A DNA stretch of 64,000 bases from positions 961,559-1,025,558 of the forward strand of contig NZ_LMJE01000007.1 of the NCBI RefSeq assembly GCF_001429245.1, given 5' to 3'. Shown one piece after another: positions 34,470-45,952 of this stretch. Below the pieces are notes generated by a model that did no database searches, was not told the origin of the DNA, and saw nothing but the letters and a program-made list of their open reading frames with translations. The number at the start of each line of letters is the position of its first letter. Within the stretch, counting starts at the first letter, position 1. Both the position numbers and the translations under genes were made by a program. Source of the DNA: Rhizobium sp. Root274 (lineage in GTDB: Bacteria; Pseudomonadota; Alphaproteobacteria; Rhizobiales; Rhizobiaceae).

Positions 34470-34585
34470 CCCCTCATCCGGCTGCCGCCACCTTCTCCCC
34501 GTCAACGGGGAGAAGGGCACCGGGGCTGCCGTTCTGCCCCTTCTGCCGGCCTGCGGGGAGAAGGTCCCGGCAGGGGGATGAGGGG
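34470..34585. repeat. RIME1-like Rhizobium intergenic mosaic element
   Basis: Terminal CCCCTCATCC and GGATGAGGGG bracket about 116 bp with CTTCTCCCCGTcaACGGGGAGAAG and GGCCTGCGGGGAGAAGGTCC. Same class as 11715-11819 and 54219-54327. It lies just after the LysR stop, before the ydcS promoter region. Confidence 0.75.
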
Positions 34586-34738
34586 CATCACGCCAAATCT
34601 GCGAAAATCATGTTGCCATCGGAAAAACCGATAACACCATTCTGACGAATGAATTTGCGAATGCGGTTAAATCGCGGCAACTTTCCAGGCGGGAACAATG
34701 GCCGCAAAAACGCGGCCTCACACACGGGAGACCTCGCG

Positions 34739-35899
<1,161 letters not shown>

Positions 35900-35903
35900 C
35901 ATC

Positions 35904-36030
35904 CCACCTCCCCCTTGAGGGGGGAGGTCGCGCGGCACGCGCGGGTGGGGGTGATCTTTTGCGCTTTGAAACGTCAAGGGTCACCCCACCCCGGACCTTC
36001 GGTCCGACCCTCCCCCTCAAGGGGAGGGTG
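35904..36030. repeat. Family B intergenic repeat, inverted pair
   Basis: CCACCTCCCCCTTGAGGGGG (35904 onward) and ACCCTCCCCCTCAAGGGGAG (ending 36030) form inverted arms around GCGCGGCACGCGC and GGACCTTCGGTCC hairpins. It sits between ydcS and ydcT and may lower expression of the downstream membrane genes relative to the binding protein. Confidence 0.7.
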
Positions 36031-36081
36031 TAGACCCCCGCTGGCCTTTTGCCGGCACCATACTGAAATTCTGGAGCCCCC

Positions 36082-37071
36082 ATGACCGCAGCCGTCTCCT
36101 TCTCGAAGGTCTCGCGCCATTTCGGCAGCGTCAAAGCCGTCGACAGCGTCGATCTGACCGTCGCACCTGGCGAGTTCTTCGCCATGCTCGGCCCCTCGGG
36201 CTCCGGCAAGACGACCTGCCTGCGGCTGATTGCCGGCTTCGAGCAGCCGACCGATGGTCATATCGAGATCTTCGGCGAGACCGCCGAGGGCGTGCCGCCC
36301 TATCGCCGCCACGTCAACACGGTGTTCCAAGACTATGCCCTCTTCCCGCACTTGAACATTCTCGACAACGTCGCCTATGGCCTGATGGTCAAGGGCGTCG
36401 CCAAGGCCGAGCGCCACCGCGAGGCTGAAAAGGCCTTGGAGATGGTCAAGCTCCCCGGCTACGGCGCCCGCAAGCCGGGCCAGCTCTCCGGCGGCCAGCG
36501 CCAGCGCGTGGCGCTCGCCCGCGCGCTCGTCAACAAGCCGAAAGTGCTGCTGCTCGACGAACCGCTCGGCGCGCTGGACTTGAAACTGCGCGAGCAGATG
36601 CAGGAGGAGTTGAAGAGCCTGCAGCGCGCGCTCGGCATCACCTTCGTCTTCGTCACCCACGACCAGGGCGAAGCCTTGTCGATGGCCGACCGCGTCGCCG
36701 TGTTCAACGACGGCAAGATTGTCCAGGCCGGAACGCCTGAGGATATCTACAACCGCCCGAAGACCCGCTTCGTCGCCGATTTCGTCGGCTCTTCCAACGT
36801 CATCTCTCCCACGGACATGAAGGCGCTCGGCGGCGATGCCCGCTGGACGAGCCTTCGCCCCGAGGCAATCCGCATCGCAAGCGAAGGCGGCATGCCGGCT
36901 CTTGTGCGCTCGACCAGCTTTTTGGGGGCCGCCACCCGCCTTTTCGTCAACGCCGGCGCAACACCGCTGTCGATCACCGTTCCGGCAGGTCAGCCCGTGC
37001 CAAAGCCGGGTGAAACAGTTCGCCTGACCTGGGCCTCGCAAGACGCCCACCCCATGGAGGACGAGGCATGA
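36082..37071 (+). CDS. ydcT: YdcT/PotA-like ABC transporter ATP-binding protein
   Basis: The 329-residue protein has an ABC cassette (Walker A GPSGSGKTT, residues 37-45; signature LSGGQRQRVALARAL; Walker B VLLLDEPLGALD) and a C-terminal TOBE-type regulatory domain from about residue 250. It is the ATPase of the polyamine importer. Its stop overlaps the next start, indicating coupling with ydcU. Confidence 0.92.
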   Translation: MTAAVSFSKVSRHFGSVKAVDSVDLTVAPGEFFAMLGPSGSGKTTCLRLIAGFEQPTDGHIEIFGETAEGVPPYRRHVNTVFQDYALFPHLNILDNVAYGLMVKGVAKAERHREAEKALEMVKLPGYGARKPGQLSGGQRQRVALARALVNKPKVLLLDEPLGALDLKLREQMQEELKSLQRALGITFVFVTHDQGEALSMADRVAVFNDGKIVQAGTPEDIYNRPKTRFVADFVGSSNVISPTDMKALGGDARWTSLRPEAIRIASEGGMPALVRSTSFLGAATRLFVNAGATPLSITVPAGQPVPKPGETVRLTWASQDAHPMEDEA

Positions 37072-38018
37072 CAGCGCCCGCCTCAACCGTCATCCTCGAT
37101 GGCCGTCAGGGCCTGATGGGGCGGCTCTCGGATCTGTTCTGGCGGCGTCCCAACCTGCTGCTGGTGCTGATGCTGGTGCCGCCCCTGCTCTGGCTTGGCA
37201 TCATCTATGTTGGCTCGCTTCTGGCACTTTTGCTGCAGAGCTTCTTCTCGATCGACGAGTTTTCCGGCCTGATCAATTACGAGTTCACGCTCGCAACCTA
37301 CGGCCAGCTGCTGCAGCCGGCGAATTTCGACGTCATCCTGCGCACGCTGCTGATGGCCGCCGCTGTCACCGTCGCCTCGGTGGCACTCGCCTTCCCCATT
37401 GCCTATTACGCCGCCCGTTACGCACAGGGAAAATGGAAGGCCGTCTTCTATCTCGGCATCATGCTGCCGCTCTGGTCGAGCTATCTCGTCAAGGTCTATG
37501 CCTGGAAGCTCATCCTCGCCAAGGAAGGCATCCTTACCTGGATCTTCGAGAAGTTGCACCTGACTTGGCTGCTGGATGCAATTCTCGCCATCCCCGTCAT
37601 CGGCGGAAGCTCGCTGTCGATCAGTTATATCGGCACCTTCATCGTCTTCTGCTATGTCTGGCTGCCCTTCATGATCCTGCCGATCCAGGCCTCGCTGGAG
37701 CGTGTGCCCGGCAACCTGATCGAAGCCTCGGGCGATCTCGGCGCCGATGCGCGCCAGACCTTCCGCCACGTGCTTCTGCCGCTGTCGCTGCCCGGCATCG
37801 TTGCCGGCTCGATCTTCACCTTCTCGCTGACGCTGGGTGACTACATCATCCCGCAGATCGTCGGCACCTCGCGACTGTTCATCGGTCAGGCCGTCTATGC
37901 CCAGCAGGGCACCGCCGGCAACATCCCGCTTGCCGCCGCCTTCTCGGTCGTTCCGATCGTCATCATGGGCATCTATCTTACCATCGCAAAACGTCTGGGG
38001 GCCTTCGATGCGCTCTGA
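37068..38018 (+). CDS. ydcU: YdcU/PotB-like ABC transporter permease
   Basis: The 316-residue inner-membrane protein has about six helices and the EAA loop [20 protein letters not shown] that docks on the ATPase. Start overlaps ydcT by four bases. First channel half of the YdcSTUV-like transporter. Confidence 0.91.
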   Translation: MTAPASTVILDGRQGLMGRLSDLFWRRPNLLLVLMLVPPLLWLGIIYVGSLLALLLQSFFSIDEFSGLINYEFTLATYGQLLQPANFDVILRTLLMAAAVTVASVALAFPIAYYAARYAQGKWKAVFYLGIMLPLWSSYLVKVYAWKLILAKEGILTWIFEKLHLTWLLDAILAIPVIGGSSLSISYIGTFIVFCYVWLPFMILPIQASLERVPGNLIEASGDLGADARQTFRHVLLPLSLPGIVAGSIFTFSLTLGDYIIPQIVGTSRLFIGQAVYAQQGTAGNIPLAAAFSVVPIVIMGIYLTIAKRLGAFDAL

Positions 38019-38823
38019 CCGTCCCCAATCCGCAGGCCTGCCGCTGAAACTCGCCGCCGGCCTCGGCCTCGCCTTCCTGCATCTGCCGATCCTGCTGATC
38101 TTCGTCTACGCGTTTACGACGGAGGAAAAGAGCTTCCAGTGGCCGCCTCCGGGCTTCACCACCAAATGGTTCGCGGTCGCCTGGAACAGACCGGACATCT
38201 GGGAAGCGCTAGGCCTGTCGGTGCGGGTCGCCAGCATCTCGACAGTGATTGCGCTGGTCCTCGGCACGCTCGCGGCGGCTGCCGTCGCGCGCACCAAATT
38301 CTTCGGCCGGGAAGCGATCTCGCTCCTCGTCATCCTGCCGATCGCCCTTCCCGGCATCATCACCGGCATTGCGCTGCGCTCCGCATTTTCGCTCGCCGAA
38401 ATCCCCTTTTCGGTCTGGACGATCATCCTCGGTCACGCCACCTTCTGCGTCGTGGTCGTCTACAACAATGCCGTCGCCCGCTTCCGCCGCACCTCGGGTT
38501 CCTTGATCGAGGCTTCGATGGATCTTGGCGCCGATGGCTTCCAGACCTTCCGCCATGTGATCCTGCCGAACATCGCAACGGCTCTTCTGGCCGGCGGCAT
38601 GCTTGCCTTCGCGCTGTCCTTCGACGAGGTCATCGTCACGACCTTCACCGCCGGTCAGCAGACGACGCTGCCGATCTGGATGCTGGAAGAGCTGATCCGC
38701 CCGCGGCAGCGCCCGGTGACCAATGTGGTTGCGATGGTCGTCGTCATCGTCACGTTCCTGCCGATCCTGGCAGCCTATTATCTGACCCGCGATACCGACC
38801 AGGTGGCCGGAAGTGGCAAATGA
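38008..38823 (+). CDS. ydcV: YdcV/PotC-like ABC transporter permease
   Basis: The 271-residue inner-membrane protein has six helices and the EAA loop [23 protein letters not shown] 38008 overlaps the ydcU stop by 11 bases; the long frame from 37837 is a shadow of ydcU. Second channel half of the transporter. Confidence 0.91.
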   Translation: MRSDRPQSAGLPLKLAAGLGLAFLHLPILLIFVYAFTTEEKSFQWPPPGFTTKWFAVAWNRPDIWEALGLSVRVASISTVIALVLGTLAAAAVARTKFFGREAISLLVILPIALPGIITGIALRSAFSLAEIPFSVWTIILGHATFCVVVVYNNAVARFRRTSGSLIEASMDLGADGFQTFRHVILPNIATALLAGGMLAFALSFDEVIVTTFTAGQQTTLPIWMLEELIRPRQRPVTNVVAMVVVIVTFLPILAAYYLTRDTDQVAGSGK

Positions 38824-38889
38824 ACCTCCACGTACCGTGCGGTATGACCGCCGGTCTCGCTATTGAAGTGCAATGAAAGGGAGAACGAC

Positions 38890-40314
38890 ATGGACACCCA
38901 GATGCTGATCGGCGGCAAGTTCGAAGCCGGTTCCGAGACGGAAGAGAAGATCCTCAATCCGAAGACCGGCGACGTGATCGTCGATCTCCCCGAAGCCTCG
39001 ATTGCCCAGGTCGATGCCGCCGTCGACGCGGCCGAAGGCGCCTTTACCAGCTGGTCGCAGACGACGCCCGGTCAGCGCGCCGGCTACCTGCTTGCCATCG
39101 CCGATGCGATCGAGAAGGAAGCGTCCGCCTTCGCAGCACTCGAAAGCCTCAACTGCGGCAAGCCGATCAATGCCGTCTTGAACGATGAAATCCCGGCTGT
39201 CGTCGATTGCTACCGCTTCTTCGCCGGCGCCATCCGCACACTGCAGGCCCCCGTATCGGGCGAATACCTCCCCGGCTTCACCTCGATGATCCGCCGCGAC
39301 GCCGTCGGCGTCATCGGCTCCATCGCGCCGTGGAATTACCCGCTGATGATGATGGCCTGGAAGCTTGCCCCCGCACTTGCCGGCGGCAACACCATCGTCT
39401 TCAAACCGTCCGAGCAGACGCCGCTGACGGCGCTGAAACTCGCCAAGGTTATGGCCGACATCCTGCCGGAAGGCGTCATAAATGTCGTGCTCGGCCGCGG
39501 CGAAAGCGTCGGTAATGCGCTGATCAACAACCCGAAGATCGCGATGGTCTCGATCACCGGCGACATCGCGACCGGAAAGAAGGTGCTGACGGCTGCCGCA
39601 AAGACCGTCAAGCGCACGCATCTGGAACTTGGCGGCAAGGCCCCTGTCATCATCCATGACGACGCCGACATCGAGGCCGCCGTCTCCGCCATCCGCACCT
39701 TCGGCTACTACAATGCCGGCCAGGACTGCACCGCCGCCTGCCGCATCTATGCAGCCGACAAAATCTACGACCGCTTCGTCGCCGATCTCGCGAGCGCCGT
39801 CTCCACCATCAAGTTCAACCAGGCTGATGATGCTGATAACGAAATTGGCCCGCTGATTTCCAAGCGCCAGCGCGACCGCGTCGAAAGCTTCGTCACCCGG
39901 GCTGCCGAACACAAACACATGGAAGTTGTCGCAGGCGGCAAGCTCGGCTCCGACAAGGGCTTCTTCTACACCCCGACCGTTATTGCCGGCGCGACACAAG
40001 ACGACGAAATCGTCCGCCGCGAAGTCTTCGGACCCGTGGTCTCCGTCACCCGCTTCACCGAAGCCGAACAGGCTGTCGCCTGGGCCAACGACAGCGACTA
40101 CGGCCTTGCCTCCTCCGTCTGGACCAAGGACATATCCCGCGCCATGCAGACCGCCGCCAAGCTGCGTTACGGCTGCACCTGGATCAATACCCACTTCATG
40201 CTGTGCAACGAAATGCCCCATGGCGGCATGAAGCAGTCCGGCTACGGCAAGGATCTCTCGCTCTACTCGCTGGAGGACTACACGACCGTCCGCCACGTGA
40301 TGATCGCGCATTGA
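38890..40314 (+). CDS. patD: Gamma-aminobutyraldehyde dehydrogenase
   Basis: The 474-residue NAD-dependent aldehyde dehydrogenase oxidises 4-aminobutanal, from putrescine, to GABA. The catalytic cysteine lies in [18 protein letters not shown] and the general-base glutamate in [11 protein letters not shown]. The whole protein closely follows E. coli PatD (YdcW), including [17 protein letters not shown] and the C-terminal [23 protein letters not shown] 38890 has AGGGAG upstream. Being the last gene of the ydcSTUV-like operon makes putrescine catabolism the probable role; the aminotransferase (PatA) is not in this window. A weak GGCCCT/AGGGCC hairpin follows. Confidence 0.94.
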   Translation: MDTQMLIGGKFEAGSETEEKILNPKTGDVIVDLPEASIAQVDAAVDAAEGAFTSWSQTTPGQRAGYLLAIADAIEKEASAFAALESLNCGKPINAVLNDEIPAVVDCYRFFAGAIRTLQAPVSGEYLPGFTSMIRRDAVGVIGSIAPWNYPLMMMAWKLAPALAGGNTIVFKPSEQTPLTALKLAKVMADILPEGVINVVLGRGESVGNALINNPKIAMVSITGDIATGKKVLTAAAKTVKRTHLELGGKAPVIIHDDADIEAAVSAIRTFGYYNAGQDCTAACRIYAADKIYDRFVADLASAVSTIKFNQADDADNEIGPLISKRQRDRVESFVTRAAEHKHMEVVAGGKLGSDKGFFYTPTVIAGATQDDEIVRREVFGPVVSVTRFTEAEQAVAWANDSDYGLASSVWTKDISRAMQTAAKLRYGCTWINTHFMLCNEMPHGGMKQSGYGKDLSLYSLEDYTTVRHVMIAH

Positions 40315-40454
40315 GGTCCGTCAGGCCCTGCTAGCCAAGTATGCTGAGGGCCGGGCCTTTCTGTGCGAAGGCGGAAGTTTACCCTGACGCGGCAAACCGG
40401 TGGCGGCGAAGCGTCGCCACCGATATCATGGCCCGGCAAATCACGGAGCCATGC

Positions 40455-40895
40455 ATGCGGCATAAACTGATTACCACACTCTTGGCCACCAGCTTCGGTA
40501 TGGCCTTTGCTGGTCCGACCGCGCATGCCCAGCAGCCGCAAGTTATTCCCGCACCCGAAATCGGCGGCAATGCGCCCCTGATGGATGCCTATCTCTGGCA
40601 TGTGCGTGGCCTGCCGCCTGGCCAGCGCCTTGCCGTCTATTCCGGCGCCGGACCCAAATTCCGGATCATTGACGCGCTCGACGAGGGAACCCCGATCGAG
40701 CGGCTCTCGTGCAAGGACAGCCGGGGTGGCTATTGGTGCCGCATTGCGACCGTGGACCACCCGCGCATCTCTGGTTGGGTGGATGGGCGGTTTCTGTTGG
40801 AAGAGACCGGATTTGCGCCGCCCCAGGAAGAGCGCAACGCACCGCTGGAGCCGGAAATCCTGATCGACCCCTTCGAGAAGCCACGACGGCGTTGA
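40455..40895 (+). CDS. Secreted SH3-domain (SH3_3) protein
   Basis: The 146-residue protein has a signal peptide (MRHKLITTLLATSFGMAFAG, cleavage near AHAQ) and one bacterial SH3-like domain (about residues 55-120, RLAVYSGAGPKFRIIDALDE, YWCRIATVDHPRISGWVDGR), with two cysteines at SCKDSRGGYWCR that may form a disulfide. ATG 40455 follows GGAG by six bases. Such proteins bind cell wall or partner proteins in the periplasm. No operon partner. Confidence 0.75.
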   Translation: MRHKLITTLLATSFGMAFAGPTAHAQQPQVIPAPEIGGNAPLMDAYLWHVRGLPPGQRLAVYSGAGPKFRIIDALDEGTPIERLSCKDSRGGYWCRIATVDHPRISGWVDGRFLLEETGFAPPQEERNAPLEPEILIDPFEKPRRR

Positions 40896-40932
40896 GCGCT
40901 TCTCCTCATGCGTTAGCACTAGCGCGTCTTGG

Positions 40933-41325
40933 TCAGTCTTCCCGCCGTTCTTCGCTCGGTCGATCCCGCTCATAATGGTGTTTGACCGCAAACGCCGGCA
41001 ACCAGGCCTCGCGGCGGATGGTCCAGAGTTCGTAGGTCGGGCGGAAGACATCGATGGCATCGAGCGAGCCGAGATTGACCTCGACTTCGTCATCGCTTCG
41101 GCTGAAGACCGAAGAACCGCAATCGACACAGAAATGACGGCCGCGATAGTCGCGCGTCTCGCCGGTGACGCGAACCCGGGCATCCGGGTAGATTGCCGAG
41201 GCATGAAACAGCGCGCCGTGATGCTTGCGGCAATCAAGACAGTGGCAGACCCCGACACGGTAGGGCTCACCCTCGGCTTCGATCCGCACGCTGCCGCAAA
41301 GGCACCCTCCGGTGATGATGGCCAT
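40933..41325 (-). CDS. GFA (glutathione-dependent formaldehyde-activating) family protein
   Basis: The 130-residue protein has the GFA/CENP-V zinc fold: cysteine pairs in GGCLCGSVRI, CHCLDCRKHHG and CVDCGSS are its zinc ligands. ATG 41325 has GGGAGA upstream; the frame extends to 41481 without support. Family members bind or conjugate glutathione adducts, but true formaldehyde activation is proven for few, so the function is open. Convergent with the SH3 gene. Confidence 0.85.
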   Translation of the reverse strand: MAIITGGCLCGSVRIEAEGEPYRVGVCHCLDCRKHHGALFHASAIYPDARVRVTGETRDYRGRHFCVDCGSSVFSRSDDEVEVNLGSLDAIDVFRPTYELWTIRREAWLPAFAVKHHYERDRPSEERRED

Positions 41326-41526
41326 GACTTGTCTCCCTCGAAGTCCGCCCGGTCCGACATGAACCGAGCCTGGCAACAGCGTCAGCCGCTCTCCTGTCTC
41401 AAACTTTGCGAACGACAAATTTGTTGCGCCGGTGAGACCGCCTGGCAAGCGTTGTCTTTTCCCCTGAACCTGATGCATCATGTTCCATGGCAGCGCTCGC
41501 TGTTTCAGTCAGGGACATTTATAGGA

Positions 41527-43767
41527 ATGAGTTTATTCTTGAGAGCGGCGAAGGCCGCCCAATCGCTGGCTGCGGTTTGTGAAAGAACTGCGGTCGCAGC
41601 GGGTTTGTGTTTCATCTTTGCATCTTCAGTCCTTGCCCAGACGCCGACGCCGCCCCCCGTGACCATCATCGTCAAGCCCGGCCAGGCGGCTGCGGATATC
41701 GACGCCGCCATCAACGCTGCCGAACAGGCCGGACGGCAGGTTATTCTTCAGGTGGAGACGGATCCGCAGACAGCCGGTTCGACCAATGCGTCTGCCACAC
41801 AGTCGACACCGGCAACACCGGCGACCCCGGCAACGCCGGTCGTTGCCATGGACAGCATGTGGATGTTCGGCGATCTCATCACCGCGTTCCAACTGGGGAT
41901 ACAGCGGGCCATCGACGGCTTCACCGGCCTGCCCGCCGCATTCCAGTCCAGCTGGCAGATTCTGAAGGCGGAGGAAGAGGGACCTTCGCGAGCCGGCTTC
42001 GCGGCCCTTTTCTCCTCGCTGGCGGGGCTCGTCACCGCCTATCTCTTACGCATGGCCCTTGCACGGCTTTCTCGACGGTTTCATCCGAAGCACGCTTTTT
42101 ACATCGCGTCACTACGGCTGGTCTTCGACGCCATCGCCATTCTGACCTTCGTCGCTGTTTCCTATCTTATGCTGCAACATATCGCCGTCACGCGCACCTT
42201 CACCAGACAGGTGGCCGGCTCCTTTATCGCCATTTTCACGGGTGGTCTCATTTATGCGGCGGCAGGACGATTTCTGTTCAAGTCGAATGGTGAGACCCGA
42301 CCCCCGCTGCTCGACATCGCCCGACCGCACTGGCACTTCCGCATGCTGCTCGCCTACGGGCTCCTGAACTCCTTCATCGCTAACTCGGTTCGCCTCGCCG
42401 ATGTCCGGATGGTCGATACGGAAGCGGCGGATAGCTGGCTTTTCCTGACCGTCTCGATCCTGACAATCCTGAAGCTCTGGTGGTTCATCGCCGGCCGCAG
42501 AGACATCGCCAACGTCTTCACCGGCAAGGAGGGCGGCCATATCCGCCGGGTTGTGGGCAATCTTCTCGCCGACTTCTATATCGTTTCTGCCATTCTGATC
42601 TGGTTCGTTGGCCTGCTCGTCGCGGGAACCGCGCAGAACACGGTCTGGGCCAAGGCTGCGGGCACGACACAGTTTCTGATGATCATGATCCCGGTTCTCG
42701 ACCGCGCGATCGTCACGCTCCTGTCCACCTTGGCGAAGAAGCGGGAAGAGCAGCATGGCCGGGATTTCTTCGGCATTGTTCTGCGAAGCCTTGGAACCCC
42801 GCTTGCCGGGGCCGTATGGCTGCTCGGCCTTCACACGGTCGTGCAACTCTGGCAACCGCTTACCATGGGCGCCTCCTCGCTGATTACTGTCTGGCTGATG
42901 TGGCTGGAACGGCTTGCTTTCGCGCTCATTGTCAGCTGGACGATCTGCAGCTTCCTGCTGCGTTATTTCGATGCGGTGGCACCATCCAACGCGCCGGTCA
43001 TTCCCGGCCGGGAAGACGAAGTGAAGGTCGAGACAAGCCGCATCAGCACCATCCTCCCCGTGGTCAGAAACCTGATCCTCGGCGCTGTCGTCGCGATCGC
43101 CGGCCTCGTCATCGTCTCGACCGCCGGCGTCGATGTGGCGCCGCTGCTCGCCGGCTTCGGCGTGCTGGGTCTTGCGCTGTCCTTCGGCTCACAGACCCTC
43201 GTCAAGGACGTGGTCTCCGGTATCTTCTTCCTCGCGGAAGACGCCTTCCGCATCGGCGAATACATCGACACCGGCAAGCTGGTCGGAACGGTCGAACAGA
43301 TCTCGCTGCGGTCGGTCCGGCTTCGCCACCACAATGGCCCGATCCACACTGTTCCGTTCGGCCAGATCAGTTCAGTGACCAACTTCAGCCGCGATTGGGG
43401 CACCATCAAATTCGAACTGCGCTTCGAACGCGATGCCGACCTCGAGGTGATCCGCAAGATCGCCAAAAAGGTCGGCCTCAGCCTTCTCGACCATCCGGAA
43501 TTCGGCGACACCTTCCTGGTACCCGTCAAGATGCAGGGCATCCATGACGTCAACGAGACCTCTATGGTGGTCCGCTTCAAGTTTACCGCCCGGCCCGGCA
43601 AGCCGAGCTTCATCAAGCGGGAGGCCATGAAAATGTTGATGGCCGCATTCAAGGAAGCGGGTCTGCCGCTGGCGTCGAATGCTGTCGTGGTGCGCTCCGG
43701 CAGCGGTCACATGATGGAAGCTGGCGGCGCCGCCGCTGTCATCCCCCTTCAATCAGCAAGCTCGTGA
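41527..43767 (+). CDS. Large MscS family mechanosensitive ion channel
   Basis: The 746-residue protein has a signal peptide (AASSVLAQ-like cleavage, FASSVLAQTPTPPP), a short periplasmic region with an A/T/P-rich linker, about nine to ten transmembrane helices (residues 150-520) and a C-terminal MscS domain. The pore helix reads AGFGVLGLALSFGSQTLVKD, followed by the beta domain GIFFLAEDAFRIGEYIDTGK and the alpha/beta vestibule. It resembles YbiO/YnaI-type channels, longer than MscS (286 residues). It should release solutes on hypo-osmotic shock. Start is ATG 41527 next to AGGA; upstream in-frame frame to 40975 is antisense to the GFA gene. Confidence 0.9.
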   Translation: MSLFLRAAKAAQSLAAVCERTAVAAGLCFIFASSVLAQTPTPPPVTIIVKPGQAAADIDAAINAAEQAGRQVILQVETDPQTAGSTNASATQSTPATPATPATPVVAMDSMWMFGDLITAFQLGIQRAIDGFTGLPAAFQSSWQILKAEEEGPSRAGFAALFSSLAGLVTAYLLRMALARLSRRFHPKHAFYIASLRLVFDAIAILTFVAVSYLMLQHIAVTRTFTRQVAGSFIAIFTGGLIYAAAGRFLFKSNGETRPPLLDIARPHWHFRMLLAYGLLNSFIANSVRLADVRMVDTEAADSWLFLTVSILTILKLWWFIAGRRDIANVFTGKEGGHIRRVVGNLLADFYIVSAILIWFVGLLVAGTAQNTVWAKAAGTTQFLMIMIPVLDRAIVTLLSTLAKKREEQHGRDFFGIVLRSLGTPLAGAVWLLGLHTVVQLWQPLTMGASSLITVWLMWLERLAFALIVSWTICSFLLRYFDAVAPSNAPVIPGREDEVKVETSRISTILPVVRNLILGAVVAIAGLVIVSTAGVDVAPLLAGFGVLGLALSFGSQTLVKDVVSGIFFLAEDAFRIGEYIDTGKLVGTVEQISLRSVRLRHHNGPIHTVPFGQISSVTNFSRDWGTIKFELRFERDADLEVIRKIAKKVGLSLLDHPEFGDTFLVPVKMQGIHDVNETSMVVRFKFTARPGKPSFIKREAMKMLMAAFKEAGLPLASNAVVVRSGSGHMMEAGGAAAVIPLQSASS

Positions 43768-43775
43768 ACGGAAAA

Positions 43776-43799
43776 TGGCCGCAGCGAAGGCTGCGGCCA
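43776..43799 (-). terminator. Terminator between mscS-like gene and tal
   Basis: Perfect 10-bp stem TGGCCGCAGC / GCTGCGGCCA with a GAAG loop. On the minus strand TTTTCC follows, so it suits tal; it also closes the convergent channel gene. Confidence 0.8.
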
Positions 43800-43834
43800 C
43801 TTCATGAACTCGTGCAGTGAAAGATCGTCTCCGA

Positions 43835-44791
43835 TCAGGCAGCAAGCGCCTTGGCGATCTGGCCGCGCAGGGTGCCGAGATCCTTGGCAAAGCCGCGAAT
43901 ACCTTCGGCGAGCTTCTCGGTCGCCATGGCATCCTCGTTCATTGCCCAACGGAAGGCCTTTTCATCGAGGGAGACATGCGGTTCGGCCTTGATCGTGTCA
44001 GGCGACAGCGCACGGGTGAGCGTGCCTTCAGCCGCGTTCAGTTCGTCCAGCAGTTGTGGGCTGATCGTCAGGCGGTCACAACCGGCCAGCGCTTCGATTT
44101 CGCCGGCATTGCGGAACGAGGCGCCCATGACGATCGTGCCGATACCGTTGGCCTTGTAGTAGTTGTAGATAGAGCGGACCGAGACGACGCCCGGATCGGT
44201 CTCGGAGGTATAGTCCTCACCCGTCGACTTCTTGTACCAGTCGAGAATGCGACCGACGAAGGGCGAGATCAGGAAGACCTTAGCTTCCGCGCAGGCAATC
44301 GCCTGAGCCTTGGAAAAGAGCAGCGTCAGATTGCAGTCGATGCCTTCTTTCTGCAGCACTTCGGCAGCCCGGATGCCTTCCCAGGTAGAAGCGAGCTTGA
44401 TCAGGATACGGTCTTTTTCGATCCCGCGCTCCTTGTAGCCGGCGACGATCTGGTGCGCCTTTTCGACCGAGGCCTTGGTGTCGAAGGAGAGGTCGGCGTC
44501 GACCTCGGTCGACACGCGGCCCGGAACGAGTTCGGCAAGTGCTGCACCGACGGAAATGGCCATACGGTCGGCAATGGCGCCGATCACGGCCTCATCCTGA
44601 CCACCCTTGGCCTTGCCCCAGGTGATCGCTTCCTGGAAGGCATCCTTGAACGCATCAGTGCCAAGCGCTTTCAGCACGATGGAGGGGTTGGTGGTGCAAT
44701 CCACCGGCTTCAGGCGCCGGACGGCCTCGATGTCACCGGTATCGGCGACCACGGTCGTCATGGAACGAAGCTGTTCGAGTTTCGAGGTCAT
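43835..44791 (-). CDS. tal: Transaldolase
   Basis: The 318-residue TIM-barrel enzyme of the non-oxidative pentose phosphate pathway transfers dihydroxyacetone from sedoheptulose 7-phosphate to glyceraldehyde 3-phosphate. The Schiff-base lysine is K132 in [12 protein letters not shown], the same number as in E. coli TalB, and D17 lies in [17 protein letters not shown] is the other signature. ATG 44791 (AAGGATG upstream) gives the canonical length. Divergent from a SorC-type regulator. Confidence 0.95.
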   Translation of the reverse strand: MTSKLEQLRSMTTVVADTGDIEAVRRLKPVDCTTNPSIVLKALGTDAFKDAFQEAITWGKAKGGQDEAVIGAIADRMAISVGAALAELVPGRVSTEVDADLSFDTKASVEKAHQIVAGYKERGIEKDRILIKLASTWEGIRAAEVLQKEGIDCNLTLLFSKAQAIACAEAKVFLISPFVGRILDWYKKSTGEDYTSETDPGVVSVRSIYNYYKANGIGTIVMGASFRNAGEIEALAGCDRLTISPQLLDELNAAEGTLTRALSPDTIKAEPHVSLDEKAFRWAMNEDAMATEKLAEGIRGFAKDLGTLRGQIAKALAA

Positions 44792-44966
44792 CAGGTCATC
44801 CTTCGGCTGGCGAAAAGAGTTGGCGACCGCCATCGAAACGCCGGTCATGATAGCCCGGACTATCGCCACTGGGCGACGACAAAGTCAAGACATATGCCCT
44901 TTGAATTTGACATAAGTATCAACCCAACGGATAGTAAGGGTCGAAGTTCCCACATCGAGAGAAATC

Positions 44967-45947
44967 TTGGCGAAACTCAGACGCGATACCCATTCGAGCT
45001 ATACCGACGCGAGCGCACTCCGCATCCGCGCCGCCTGGCTCTATTACAATGAGGGCCTGACGCAGAAGGACGTGGCAGACCGGCTGGGCATCAGCCGCTC
45101 CACCGTTATCCGTATGCTGGACGAGGCAAGAAAGCGCGCCGAGGTGCAGATCTGGATCAGCGACGGTGTCGCCGACTGCGTCGATGTCGCGGTTCGCCTG
45201 GAAAAGGCCTATGAACTCGATGAGGCCGTTGTCGTGCCCTCGCCCGATAGCCAGGAGGCAGACGCCATTGCCAAGGCGGTGGGCCTTGCGCTCGGCCAGT
45301 TCCTCACGGAAGCCATCACCGATGACATGACCATCGGCGTCGGCTGGGGCCGGACCATGACCGCATCTCTGTCAGGCTTTCGGCCGCCCCGGCGGGAAAA
45401 TTGCAAGGTGGTCTCGCTGCTCGGCGGCATCGTCGCTGTACGCCAGACCAATCCGATTGACTACACGTGGCGGCTGGCGAACCAGCTCGGCGCGGAATGC
45501 TATATGTTCCTCGCCCCTTTGCTTGTGGATTCCATCGCCACAAAGCGAGCGCTGATCGAAGAGTGCGGGCTGAAGACCATCTATGATCTCGCCGAGAACC
45601 TCGATCTCGCGATCGTCTCCTGCGGTGACATCGGCCCCCGTTCCACATCGCTGTCGGAAGGTTTCATCAGCCACCAGACCCTGATGGAACTCGTCGAGGC
45701 GGGCTGCGTCTGCGACACCATGTTCAACTTCCTCGACGCCGAAGGCCGGGCGGTCGATCACCCGATCAACGAGCGGGTGATGTCGGTCGATCTCGATACG
45801 CTGAAGAAGGCGAAACACATAGTGCTGTCCTCAGGTGGCGCGCATCGTGCCAAAGCCATTCGCGCAACGATAAGGCGGATCGGGTGCAATACGCTGATTA
45901 CCGATGAAGGCGCGGCGCGGGAGTTACTGGCGCTGGCGGCGGAGTAA
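44967..45947 (+). CDS. SorC/DeoR-type sugar-binding transcriptional regulator
   Basis: The 326-residue protein has an N-terminal HTH (AAWLYYNEGLTQKDVADRLG, ISRSTVIRMLDEARKR) and the SorC sugar-binding domain (DDMTIGVGWGRTMTASLSGF, LGGIVAVRQTNPIDYTWRLA). Such proteins, e.g. EryD-like ones, sense phosphorylated sugars or polyols. The start is a TTG at 44967 preceded by GAGAGAAA; no ATG is available before the HTH. It is divergent from transaldolase (175 bases), the only sugar gene adjacent, so control of tal or a remote locus is possible. Confidence 0.87.
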   Translation: MAKLRRDTHSSYTDASALRIRAAWLYYNEGLTQKDVADRLGISRSTVIRMLDEARKRAEVQIWISDGVADCVDVAVRLEKAYELDEAVVVPSPDSQEADAIAKAVGLALGQFLTEAITDDMTIGVGWGRTMTASLSGFRPPRRENCKVVSLLGGIVAVRQTNPIDYTWRLANQLGAECYMFLAPLLVDSIATKRALIEECGLKTIYDLAENLDLAIVSCGDIGPRSTSLSEGFISHQTLMELVEAGCVCDTMFNFLDAEGRAVDHPINERVMSVDLDTLKKAKHIVLSSGGAHRAKAIRATIRRIGCNTLITDEGAARELLALAAE

Positions 45948-45952
45948 GTCGC

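Noticed and set aside
38860-40311. 483-residue minus-strand frame exactly mirroring patD
   Set aside because: Same bounds as the aldehyde dehydrogenase, which carries conserved catalytic residues; the mirror has none.
43817-45052. 411-residue plus-strand frame opposite transaldolase
   Set aside because: Antisense to a textbook transaldolase with the Schiff-base lysine at K132.
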